From an uncultured Eubacteriales bacterium (GTDB lineage: Bacteria; Bacillota; Clostridia; Christensenellales; UBA1242), in assembly GCA_948971535.1 (NCBI GenBank), contig CARFEX010000010.1:3917-15165 (forward strand): a stretch of 11,249 nt of DNA. Reading direction: 5' to 3'. The notes beneath the pieces were generated by a model that made no database searches, was not told the DNA's origin, and saw only the letters and a list, made by a program, of their open reading frames with translations. Both the position numbers and the translations under genes were made by a program. Each line of letters opens with the position of its first letter. The first letter of the stretch is position 1. Shown piece after piece: positions 1 through 6,274 of the stretch.

Positions 1-843
1 GCTATGCTTGATACACTTACACTTTCTATAAAGACTACTGAAGATGTAAATACTGGCAAGAATTATGTTACTGGCGCAACTCTTAACTTGTTCATGCCAT
101 TTACAAACTCTCTTAATATGTCTCTTGTTTCTGATGATATTAGTTTAATTAATATAGGTCAGGAATTGAATTTTGAGAAACTTTATGAATATGTTTCATC
201 TTATCCTATTGATTATAAAGAAAACGAAATGTGGCATGCTATAAACGGCAACTGGATAAAGCAGAAGGATAAAAGTTATACTATAATATTTGAAGAAAAT
301 GGTGGTGACGAAGTGAGTGATATCACTGCTACTTATGGAGCTGAGATAGCACTTCCTATACTTGCGAAAAGATTTGAGTTTGATTATGAAAACAAACTTG
401 TGTACACTTATATTTTTGAAGGCTGGTATTCTGATCAAACATTCTCACCAAATTCTTATGCTGATTTTACAACTATGCCAAGGTTTGGCGCAACTCTATA
501 TGCAAAATGGAGCGATGCAATAGTTGAAGATATGAAAGAAATCACTTTTGAAATGCAAGGTGGTTATGCAATTGACAAAGCTTATGCACCAGCAAATAGC
601 ACTTTTGACACATCAATTTACTCACCTGCTCGCTATCGAGATGCAGAAAAAATCAAATATGATTGGGGCAAAGCTCAAAACGAATGGAGAGTTACTAGAT
701 ACACCTTCGCAGGCTGGTATTTGGATGCTGATTACACAACTGCTTTTGATGGCAAGATTGAAAATAATGACTTAACAATTTATGCCAAGTGGGAAGCTAA
801 TGTTTATACCGAATATTATGTTACTTGGAAAGAGCCAGACTAA
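1..843 (+). CDS. C-terminal part of a surface protein with two InlB B-type (Listeria-Bacteroides) repeats; 5' end outside the window
   Basis: The frame is open from the first base, and the ATG at 4-6 has no signal peptide or ribosome site visible behind it, so this is treated as the 3' part of a longer gene. Counting from that ATG, residues 92-169 and 180-264 are two diverged copies of the InlB B-repeat (Flg_new type). Each begins with a TIIFEENGG- or TFEMQGG-like strand, carries the hallmark FEGWYSD (138-144) or FAGWYLD (235-241), and closes with LYAKW or IYAKW. This small ubiquitin-like fold is typical of secreted or wall-associated proteins of Bacillota and Bacteroidota and is thought to be an adhesion or spacer module. 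The protein stops about 15 residues after the second repeat, with no LPXTG motif or transmembrane helix, so any anchor must lie upstream. Residues 1-90 are not recognised. The repeat call is firm; the function of the whole protein is unknown. Confidence 0.8.
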   Translation, partial: AMLDTLTLSIKTTEDVNTGKNYVTGATLNLFMPFTNSLNMSLVSDDISLINIGQELNFEKLYEYVSSYPIDYKENEMWHAINGNWIKQKDKSYTIIFEENGGDEVSDITATYGAEIALPILAKRFEFDYENKLVYTYIFEGWYSDQTFSPNSYADFTTMPRFGATLYAKWSDAIVEDMKEITFEMQGGYAIDKAYAPANSTFDTSIYSPARYRDAEKIKYDWGKAQNEWRVTRYTFAGWYLDADYTTAFDGKIENNDLTIYAKWEANVYTEYYVTWKEPD

Positions 844-854
844 AAAATTATGGC

Positions 855-886
855 AAAAAAGAGGAAAAATTTTCCTCTTTTTTTTT
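855..886. terminator. Bidirectional intrinsic terminator between convergent transcription units
   Basis: GAGGAAAA (861-868) pairs with TTTTCCTC (870-877). The stem is preceded by six A and followed by nine T, so it has a U-tract when read from either strand. It starts 12 bases after the stop of the InlB-repeat gene and is also the first hairpin downstream of the MinE-like gene on the opposite strand. The rest of 887-979 is AT-rich and shows no further feature. Confidence 0.85.
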
Positions 887-979
887 GTTTAACTTTAACT
901 AAATTGCACTTTCGTTTTGCTTTGTAATCAAACAACAAATAAATTTTGATGTCGTTTTTTTTAATTTAATAATAATATT

Positions 980-1210
980 TTATGGCATATAACCAAAAGG
1001 TTTTACTCGCAGAGCTTCTATTTCCACAGAAAACAGCATGCGCTCTCCCTCTTTTCTAAATCGCACATTTATTGGTTGTGCAGTAGTTATAAAATTTTCG
1101 ATTACTGGTGCTATCTCACCCTTTAAAACTTCGCACATTCGTTCCATATCATAACACTTATCTCGGCCAAGAAGATTTTCAAGTCTTGTATTTGCTATAA
1201 CATACTCCAT
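980..1210 (-). CDS. minE: MinE-like cell division topological specificity factor, lacking the N-terminal membrane-targeting segment
   Basis: MinE stimulates the MinD ATPase on the membrane and drives Min patterning, which restricts division to midcell. The 76-residue product aligns by eye with MinE. IANTRLENLL (5-14) matches the MinD-contact helix (IAKERL type), LKGEIAPVIENFI (29-41) matches the conserved helix, and INVRF...FSVEIEAL matches the two beta strands of the topological-specificity domain. The start is secure: GAGGAAGG lies 6 bases upstream inside the end of minD, and no ATG, GTG or TTG exists upstream in this frame before an in-frame stop at 1250-1252. One base separates the minD stop from this ATG, so the two are probably translationally coupled. 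Usual MinE proteins are about 85-90 residues; here the roughly 12-residue amphipathic N-terminus is absent. No minC lies nearby. Identity rests on motif pattern plus position after minD. Confidence 0.75.
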   Translation of the reverse strand: MEYVIANTRLENLLGRDKCYDMERMCEVLKGEIAPVIENFITTAQPINVRFRKEGERMLFSVEIEALRVKPFGYMP

Positions 1211-1211
1211 A

Positions 1212-2003
1212 TCACACCTTCCTCTTGATATTACGTTTAAAGTAACCCATTAAGCCTCTATACTTGTAAGTACAATCAAATATTTTTTTAGAACCATTAT
1301 GAATATTTTCACTTAAAAGTGTGAAAGCTCTTGAGCTTTCGATAGAGTTCATATATCCACCAACAGAACAAGAGGTGCCTATAGCATCATCTTCCGGAAT
1401 AACACCTAATAACGGCAAATTTAGTGAGCGGACAATGCTTTCTATATTCATAAGTTGTCCGTCAAGAAGAAGGTCTCCTCTCATACGATTTATAACTAGG
1501 CCTTTGCTTTGAATATCATAATCTGACAATAACCCTAAAACCTTGTCGGCATCACGAATACTTGAAAGATGTGGTGTTACTACAACGATAGCTTCATTTG
1601 CTGAAAATACCGCTCTATGAAATCCAGCCTCCACTCCTGCTGGGCAGTCTATGAGAATATAATCAAAACTTTTATCGAGGCAGTCTACAACATTTTTGAT
1701 ATGTTCGCCCAATATTTTTGACCTATTGTAAGAATGTGATGAGGGCATGATATATAAGGAAGAAATTTTTTTGTCTTGAACAAGAGCTTGTCTTGCCCTA
1801 CATCTGCCCATAATCACATCAGTTATATCAAATACAACTTGATTTTCAACACCCAAAACCACGTCTAAATTGTTTAGTCCTATATCAACGTCAAGAAGTA
1901 CAACTCGAAATCCAAGTTTTGCTAGATTTGCACCAAGGTTTGCGCATACTGTAGTTTTTCCTACACCGCCTTTACCGCTCGTTAAAACTATTTTTCTTGC
2001 CAT
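1212..2003 (-). CDS. minD: Septum site-determining ATPase MinD
   Basis: MinD is the membrane-binding ATPase of the Min system. It dimerises with ATP, binds the membrane through a C-terminal amphipathic helix, recruits the FtsZ inhibitor MinC and is released by MinE. The 263-residue product has the deviant Walker A box KGGVGKT (11-17), the Walker A' segment LLDVDIGLNNLD, the Walker B strand DYILIDCPAG, and a basic-hydrophobic C-terminus (GLMGYFKRNIKRKV) fitting the membrane-targeting helix. Length matches the family (about 265-270). The start is supported by GAGGAG 6 bases upstream of the ATG. A candidate promoter lies at 2058-2085, and a terminator separates this gene from the MreB-like gene upstream, so minD and minE probably form their own transcript. 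The usual partner minC is not present in the window. Confidence 0.95.
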   Translation of the reverse strand: MARKIVLTSGKGGVGKTTVCANLGANLAKLGFRVVLLDVDIGLNNLDVVLGVENQVVFDITDVIMGRCRARQALVQDKKISSLYIMPSSHSYNRSKILGEHIKNVVDCLDKSFDYILIDCPAGVEAGFHRAVFSANEAIVVVTPHLSSIRDADKVLGLLSDYDIQSKGLVINRMRGDLLLDGQLMNIESIVRSLNLPLLGVIPEDDAIGTSCSVGGYMNSIESSRAFTLLSENIHNGSKKIFDCTYKYRGLMGYFKRNIKRKV

Positions 2004-2057
2004 TTTTAGCTCCTCGAAAAGATTTTAACTCAATCTTTCTACAATCCAAACAAGATA

Positions 2058-2085
2058 ATTTTAAGATTTTGAGTATTTTTGTCAT
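2058..2085 (-). promoter_or_regulatory. Candidate sigma-A promoter for minD-minE
   Basis: On the minus strand, ATGACA (2080-2085; 5 of 6 bases of TTGACA) is followed after 16 bases by TAAAAT (2058-2063; 5 of 6 of TATAAT). It lies just downstream of the terminator of the MreB-like gene and about 55 bases upstream of the minD start. Called by pattern only. Confidence 0.5.
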
Positions 2086-2095
2086 TTTTGGAAAG

Positions 2096-2127
2096 AAAAA
2101 ACCTGCTGTTCATTCAGCAAGTTTTTT
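2096..2127 (-). terminator. Intrinsic terminator after the MreB-like gene
   Basis: Read on the minus strand, ACTTGCTG pairs with CAGCAGGT (one G-U pair) around a short loop and is followed by a run of T. It starts 1-2 bases after the stop codon of the MreB-like gene. The A-run on the other side would also make it partly functional on the plus strand, but no plus-strand gene ends here. It marks the end of the ferredoxin-Ppx-protease-MreB unit. Confidence 0.85.
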
Positions 2128-2128
2128 G

Positions 2129-3130
2129 TTAAAAGTTTTCGATTATTTTTTTCAGTAAAGTTTCATCTTCAAGTAGCTTTCCTGCACCTAAAATTGAGAT
2201 ATTATCTCCGTCTTCTGCTATTGTAAATGGATAGCGGAATTTACGTTTTAGATAATTATCTAAACCTGCGATTAGTGATACTCCGCCTGCAAACATTACT
2301 CCACTATTTATTATATCTGTTGAAATCTCTGGTGGAAGTGAGGTTATTGTCATATCCACTGCTTTAAGCATTTCGTCAAAGAATGGCTCAAGCACTGGTA
2401 ATAGGTCATTTGATGTAATTATGTATGACTTTGGAATTTTGGTTTCGATATCTACACCTGTGACTTCCATATTGAGTGTATCGTTAAGGAAAAGACTTCC
2501 TACTTCATTTTTGAGTGTTTCTGCTGATGATAAACCTACAATTATTCCATGATTATAAGCTATTGTATGTGAAATTGCCACGTCCATTGCACGACCGCCT
2601 ATCCCAAGCGTAGAGCCTTTCAAAATTGAGTTCATATTAATTACTGCAATATCTGTATTTGCCCCTCCGATATTTACAACCATATTTATTTTGCTTGAAC
2701 TTATATTTTTGCCAGCACCTAGACATGTACAAACTACTGTTGGAACTAGCACAACTTCTTTAAATCCGACTGTATGGAAAAGAGAAAGATATGTTTTTTT
2801 CTCTTCAAGTGATAGGGCACAATTTACAAGAACTATTACGTTATCTTTTTTACGTTTAAAGTCCACTTTTTTAAAAAGATGTTCCAATAGTTCAACGCAA
2901 TATTCAAAATTTTTTACTACTCCATTAATGACTGGACTAAAAACTTCTACACTATCGTTTGTTTTTCCCATGAGTTTTTTAGCTTCATTGCCAAGCCCTA
3001 CAACTTTATACCCTTCTGGTGTTGGCTCTGCAACAACTAATGTTGGTTCACACAAAGCTAGTCCACTATTTTTTACATATATTTTTGTATTTGCACCGCC
3101 AATTTCGACTGCATATTTGTATTCCACCAT
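2129..3130 (-). CDS. MreB/Mbl-like actin homologue with altered nucleotide-site motifs
   Basis: MreB proteins form membrane-bound ATP-dependent filaments that guide cell wall synthesis. The 333-residue product has MreB length and motif order: phosphate-1 loop EIGGANTKIYV (9-19), phosphate-2 loop NIGGANTD (153-160), connecting motif AETLKNEVGSL (203-213), PPEIS...SGVMFAGGVSLIAGLD (266-291) for the adenosine motif, and an ILGAGKLL C-terminus. Several normally invariant residues differ. The DxG aspartate of phosphate-1 is Glu9, the aspartate of the DIGGGTT loop is Asn153, the GGGTT core is GGANT, the acidic EEP segment before GAG is replaced by uncharged residues (129-133), and LTGGGA is FAGGVS. 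It is therefore likely a paralogue or repurposed actin rather than the main MreB. AAGGAG lies 7 bases upstream of the ATG; the gap to the protease stop is 14 bases, so it is the last gene of the four-gene unit. Nucleotide binding is uncertain. Confidence 0.85.
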   Translation of the reverse strand: MVEYKYAVEIGGANTKIYVKNSGLALCEPTLVVAEPTPEGYKVVGLGNEAKKLMGKTNDSVEVFSPVINGVVKNFEYCVELLEHLFKKVDFKRKKDNVIVLVNCALSLEEKKTYLSLFHTVGFKEVVLVPTVVCTCLGAGKNISSSKINMVVNIGGANTDIAVINMNSILKGSTLGIGGRAMDVAISHTIAYNHGIIVGLSSAETLKNEVGSLFLNDTLNMEVTGVDIETKIPKSYIITSNDLLPVLEPFFDEMLKAVDMTITSLPPEISTDIINSGVMFAGGVSLIAGLDNYLKRKFRYPFTIAEDGDNISILGAGKLLEDETLLKKIIENF

Positions 3131-3144
3131 TTTTTTCTCCTTAA

Positions 3145-4506
3145 TTAAATCGTTAAACTTACTGAAGCACTTCCCGCAAATGATATCTCTATAATATCAC
3201 CTTTTTTGCAATTTAACAAATAGAATATCAAATCATTTCGATTTTTTATATCTGCTTTTAAGCCTCTATTGTTTGCAATAGATGTAATTATTTTCCCTTT
3301 TTCAAGTTTTGTAATTATTCCTTCAGTATTTGAATTGGAACAAATATAAACTCCGTCCTCTTCAAAATCAACAAAGCTATCATTTTTTGACATCATATGA
3401 CCATCTATATAATAAAATGGAGTTTTATTGTCACTTGCATTGATAGTTGCAGATACCATATAATAATCACATACCGAAAGTCCTAAACTTTTATAGGTAA
3501 TAATCTGGTCTTCTGAATTTGTTTCATTTGCTAAAATCAATCTATCTAAAATTGCTGAAAGTGGATATATTGGTGTTGCAAAATTGAGCTGTGCACCATT
3601 CGTTTGGTCACTGTCTAGTCCACAAGTTGTCAGCCCAATAAGATAACCTTTTTCATCAAAAAGTCCTCCTCCAGAATTGCCATGAGTGATATCTAGATTT
3701 ATCATTATGAGGTTTTCATATACATTTTCTATAACTTGGGTTGTAACTATTTTTCTTTCATCCGCAGGGTCTTTAAAATTGAATTTATTGCTTGAGCCTA
3801 TCACTTCATCTTCTGTTTGAATATAATAATAATTTTTAATTGTATTTGACATTTTTGGATAGGTATTTGATACATAACCGATTGAAAGTGTATTGAGAAA
3901 ATTAAGGCTAAGCGGAGTGCCTAATGTAAATACCTTGTCAAACATCAATTTATCTTCTTCTTTAGCATTTATTGAACGGTCCTTATATTCTATCCATTTA
4001 AGTCCATCTATTTGACTTGAAGAATATAGTACTGCCATATCTAATTCTCGGTTCGACCAAATGACCTCTGCTGGATAACTTGTATAATTACCATTATCGA
4101 TAACAATATTTATATTTGTTGTATAATTTGAAAATTCTTCATCACATGCATAACTGACCACATGATAATTTGTTACAAAATAGCTACCTTTTGAAACCTT
4201 ATATTCACCGCCATTTACTGAATAGCCTATTGATGCTACACATACTGCACTGCCAAGTTCTATTTTGTGGTCAACTTTTAAATTTTGTGTTATTTTTCTT
4301 TCGCAAAGCACTGCAACACAACCTTGCTTGTATATTTTTGCGATTTCTTGAATTGATTGACCTTCTTCTATCGATGCAGTTAAATTTTCAGAAGGTTTAT
4401 ACCTATCTTTTCCTGAAAATAGAGGTGAAAAAAGGATTGTGCAACCAAATGACAAACACAATACTATTACTAGCGACATCACTACGGCTACATAACCCTT
4501 TTTCAT
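3145..4506 (-). CDS. Membrane-anchored trypsin-like (HtrA/DegP-type) serine protease with divergent PDZ-like C-terminus
   Basis: HtrA-type proteases degrade or process proteins on the outer face of the cytoplasmic membrane. The 453-residue product begins with a short basic stretch and a hydrophobic segment (about 5-30) acting as signal anchor. The chymotrypsin-fold domain spans about 60-325 with a complete triad: His115 in TNYHVV, Asp156 in ELDMAVL and Ser278 in HGNSGGGLF. Between the two beta barrels' late strands there is an insertion (about 214-266) rich in Asn, Lys and Tyr that typical HtrA proteins lack. The C-terminal 340-453 has no textbook PDZ, but GIITKLEKGKIITSI with a later NDLIFYLL...KKGDIIEISF resembles the second half of one. 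Cys22 follows LSFG, a poor lipobox. The start has an AGGTGG-type ribosome site 7 bases upstream; 11 bases separate it from the upstream Ppx-like gene. Substrate unknown. Confidence 0.85.
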   Translation of the reverse strand: MKKGYVAVVMSLVIVLCLSFGCTILFSPLFSGKDRYKPSENLTASIEEGQSIQEIAKIYKQGCVAVLCERKITQNLKVDHKIELGSAVCVASIGYSVNGGEYKVSKGSYFVTNYHVVSYACDEEFSNYTTNINIVIDNGNYTSYPAEVIWSNRELDMAVLYSSSQIDGLKWIEYKDRSINAKEEDKLMFDKVFTLGTPLSLNFLNTLSIGYVSNTYPKMSNTIKNYYYIQTEDEVIGSSNKFNFKDPADERKIVTTQVIENVYENLIMINLDITHGNSGGGLFDEKGYLIGLTTCGLDSDQTNGAQLNFATPIYPLSAILDRLILANETNSEDQIITYKSLGLSVCDYYMVSATINASDNKTPFYYIDGHMMSKNDSFVDFEEDGVYICSNSNTEGIITKLEKGKIITSIANNRGLKADIKNRNDLIFYLLNCKKGDIIEISFAGSASVSLTI

Positions 4507-4517
4507 ACTTTCACCAC

Positions 4518-6011
4518 CTAAATAATCTGCAAACTTTTCTTGAATACTTTTTTATAATCAGGGGCAACTTTCATACCTTCCATAATTTCAAATGTCGGGT
4601 CTCCATTTACTACTGTCTTCATAATTATAGAATCACCTAGAATATCACACACAACATCTGTGATAACTACCTTTTTTGACGCATTGAGAGCGCTTGCAAG
4701 TTTAACTATTATTCCTAATTTTCTTACTGCATCAAGGTCCTCATCTGTCAAAATGTCTTTATATTTTATCCAATCATTGAGAGAGAAGTTGTCCATATTT
4801 TGACAAACACATACAAACGCACCGATTAGTAATTCTCTATGGCTCACTCCTGTTATTCCTGAATACAAAATTGTATCAAAACCATACTTTTCATATTGGT
4901 TATAGTTTATTCTTGTCCCAGTATTATATAAATATCCAGCTATTCGCAATGGTTTTATATAATATCTTGGTAATTTATGCATAACTTTGAGCTGTTTAAA
5001 AAGAATTATAGACATTTGGTATACATTGAAATTATTTGAATATTCATCTTTATAAAATTCATAATAATTATCAATAGAATTTGCCAATAAATCATTAAAC
5101 TTCTCTTGTGCAGGAACTGAAACTGTTGCATGAACCATTCCATCTCTAAGAGATGCTGTTGAAACTGCAAGTTCATTGATTTCAAGCTCATCATAAAATG
5201 CTTTTACTATTGCGAGGGAACTAAGCACCTCTGTTGCATCCATATCTATACCTTTGATTTTTGAAATCTTTTCGGTATCTATTCCTTTTACAAAATCTAC
5301 TGTTTGGTTCATGATTTTGCTTGAAACACAATAATTATTGTCTAAATCTAGTGGATATCTTGCTATCTTCTTTGCAATTTTGCCAAATGCTAAGAATGCT
5401 TTTCCGTTTCCTACAAAAGCGCTTTCTGGCTCAACATCTAATCCAATGCACAGCAATCTGATTTGACTTTTCACATAATCAACCATTTCGTCAAAACTTC
5501 TTGGATTTCCATTTTCATCAAATCTTAAATTTAATGAACCTACTGATATTGTAAAACTTGATAAAATTGTTCTACGATTATATTTTATAAAATTGATATT
5601 GTAAGGATTTACATTTATCAAATAACCTTTTGAATTGCCAATAGAGTTTACCACTGCGTTGTAGTTATACTTTATAACCTCTTCGTTTTGTAAGATAGTA
5701 AAACTTACACCTGTATTGTTATAAATTTCATCGATAAAGCCTCTATAATTTCTTGCTTGTGTTAAGATGTTTGAAGCATAAGCTAAAATTTGATTTACCT
5801 TATATGTTTCTATCATCTTTCTATATATTTTGAGAACTTCTAAAATTTCATTTTTAGTTTTTGGTCTTAATAGTTCCTCTTGTAAAATTTCTTCGCCTAG
5901 TTTGAATGGTTGACTTTTTTCTTCTATAAGCAAAGTTCTGCCTGAGCTGACTTTGAATATAGATAACTTTACCATTGACTCATTAAGTTCAATTACCGCT
6001 AAATTTTCCAC
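4518..6011 (-). CDS. Ppx/GppA-HD family protein, probably catalytically inactive
   Basis: The family (exopolyphosphatase / pppGpp phosphohydrolase) couples an actin-like phosphatase domain to a C-terminal HD domain. From the GTG start the product is 497 residues. Family marks: LAYASNILTQARN (76-88, for ATSA-R-A-N), NNTGVSFTILQNEEVIKYNY (98-117), IKGIDMDATEVLSS and LAVSTASLRDGMV (281-293, for the R-G-L motif), ILFKQLKVMHKL (about 336-347) and a Ppx-like C-terminus. Key sites are gone: IDIGSNS is IELNES (7-12), the DIGGGST loop is INVNPYNIN (132-140), and the HD pair of the LHDIG motif is Tyr362-Asn363 in AGYLYNTG. Glu110/Glu111 of the EEA motif remain. The GTG at 6009-6011 is preferred because GAGG lies 5 bases upstream and the protein then starts next to the first beta strand; a TTG at 6030-6032 would add 7 residues but has no ribosome site. 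It follows the ferredoxin gene closely. Confidence 0.8.
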   Translation of the reverse strand: MENLAVIELNESMVKLSIFKVSSGRTLLIEEKSQPFKLGEEILQEELLRPKTKNEILEVLKIYRKMIETYKVNQILAYASNILTQARNYRGFIDEIYNNTGVSFTILQNEEVIKYNYNAVVNSIGNSKGYLINVNPYNINFIKYNRRTILSSFTISVGSLNLRFDENGNPRSFDEMVDYVKSQIRLLCIGLDVEPESAFVGNGKAFLAFGKIAKKIARYPLDLDNNYCVSSKIMNQTVDFVKGIDTEKISKIKGIDMDATEVLSSLAIVKAFYDELEINELAVSTASLRDGMVHATVSVPAQEKFNDLLANSIDNYYEFYKDEYSNNFNVYQMSIILFKQLKVMHKLPRYYIKPLRIAGYLYNTGTRINYNQYEKYGFDTILYSGITGVSHRELLIGAFVCVCQNMDNFSLNDWIKYKDILTDEDLDAVRKLGIIVKLASALNASKKVVITDVVCDILGDSIIMKTVVNGDPTFEIMEGMKVAPDYKKVFKKSLQII

Positions 6012-6015
6012 TTTT

Positions 6016-6020
6016 ACCTC
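6016..6020 (-). promoter_or_regulatory. Ribosome binding site deciding the GTG start of the Ppx-like gene
   Basis: GAGGT on the minus strand, with GAGG ending 5 bases before the GTG at 6011-6009. The alternative TTG at 6032-6030 overlaps the end of the ferredoxin gene and is preceded by no purine-rich site. Confidence 0.55.
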
Positions 6021-6024
6021 ACAT

Positions 6025-6192
6025 TTAATCAAGCTTTATTGCATTTACTGGACAACTTGCTTCACATGCGCCACAATGTATGCATTTTGCTTTATTTATA
6101 ACCGCTTTTCCGTCTTTATCAAATGAGATTGCTTCTACTGGACAAATAGACACACAAGTTCCACATCCAATACATTTTTTCTTGTCTACCAT
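6025..6192 (-). CDS. Clostridial-type 2[4Fe-4S] ferredoxin
   Basis: A 55-residue low-potential electron carrier of the cytoplasm. It has two perfect cluster motifs: CIGCGTCVSICP (C7, C10, C13, C17) and CIHCGACEASCP (C37, C40, C43, C47), in the usual pseudo-twofold arrangement (C-x2-C-x2-C-x3-C-P, twice). Its length equals that of classic clostridial ferredoxins. An open frame continues to an ATG at 6222, but the ATG at 6190-6192 is preceded by GGAGGAG at 3-base spacing, and the extra ten residues would lie upstream of the predicted transcription start, so the short form is chosen. It is the first gene of a unit continuing into the Ppx-like, protease and MreB-like genes. No electron-transfer partner is encoded here, so its link with the downstream genes is unexplained; it could be a housekeeping gene sharing a promoter. 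Confidence 0.92.
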   Translation of the reverse strand: MVDKKKCIGCGTCVSICPVEAISFDKDGKAVINKAKCIHCGACEASCPVNAIKLD

Positions 6193-6195
6193 AGA

Positions 6196-6202
6196 CTCCT
6201 CC
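6196..6202 (-). promoter_or_regulatory. Strong ribosome binding site deciding the ferredoxin start
   Basis: GGAGGAG on the minus strand, 3 bases before the ATG at 6192 (core GGAGG at 5 bases). This is one of the strongest Shine-Dalgarno sites in the window and excludes the longer reading from 6222. Confidence 0.8.
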
Positions 6203-6210
6203 ATTTGGAG

Positions 6211-6245
6211 ATAGTTTAGCATAAATTAACAAGAAAGTAAACTAT
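6211..6245 (-). promoter_or_regulatory. Candidate promoter of the ferredoxin unit, embedded in an inverted repeat
   Basis: On the minus strand TTTACT (6236-6241) and TAAACT (6213-6218) are separated by 17 bases, with a TGC extended -10 just before the second box. Matches to consensus are moderate (4 of 6 each). A perfect 8-base inverted repeat, ATAGTTTA (6211-6218) and TAAACTAT (6238-6245), contains the -10 box in one arm and overlaps the -35 box with the other, which would suit a regulator binding site. The predicted transcript start is near 6206, giving a leader of only about 14 bases. Confidence 0.4.
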
Positions 6246-6274
6246 ATTTTAAATTTATTGTGGTAAAATTTTGA

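Noticed and set aside
2691..3194. 167-codon plus-strand open frame
   Set aside because: It lies opposite the well-supported MreB-like gene, is rich in Ser, Thr and Phe as expected from an antisense frame, has no ribosome site and matches nothing I recognise.
4432..4446. Lipoprotein signal in the protease (Cys22 after LSFG)
   Set aside because: Residue -3 is Ser rather than Leu and hydrophobic sequence continues after the Cys, so a signal anchor is more likely.
4170..4640. 156-codon plus-strand open frame across the protease / Ppx-like junction
   Set aside because: It is antisense to two genes with clear family motifs, and the composition (Leu, Phe, His) is that of a shadow frame.
6193..6222. 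Ten-residue N-terminal extension of the ferredoxin from the ATG at 6222
   Set aside because: The extension has no ribosome site, lies upstream of the predicted transcript start, and would not match the 55-residue family length, whereas the ATG at 6192 has GGAGGAG in place.
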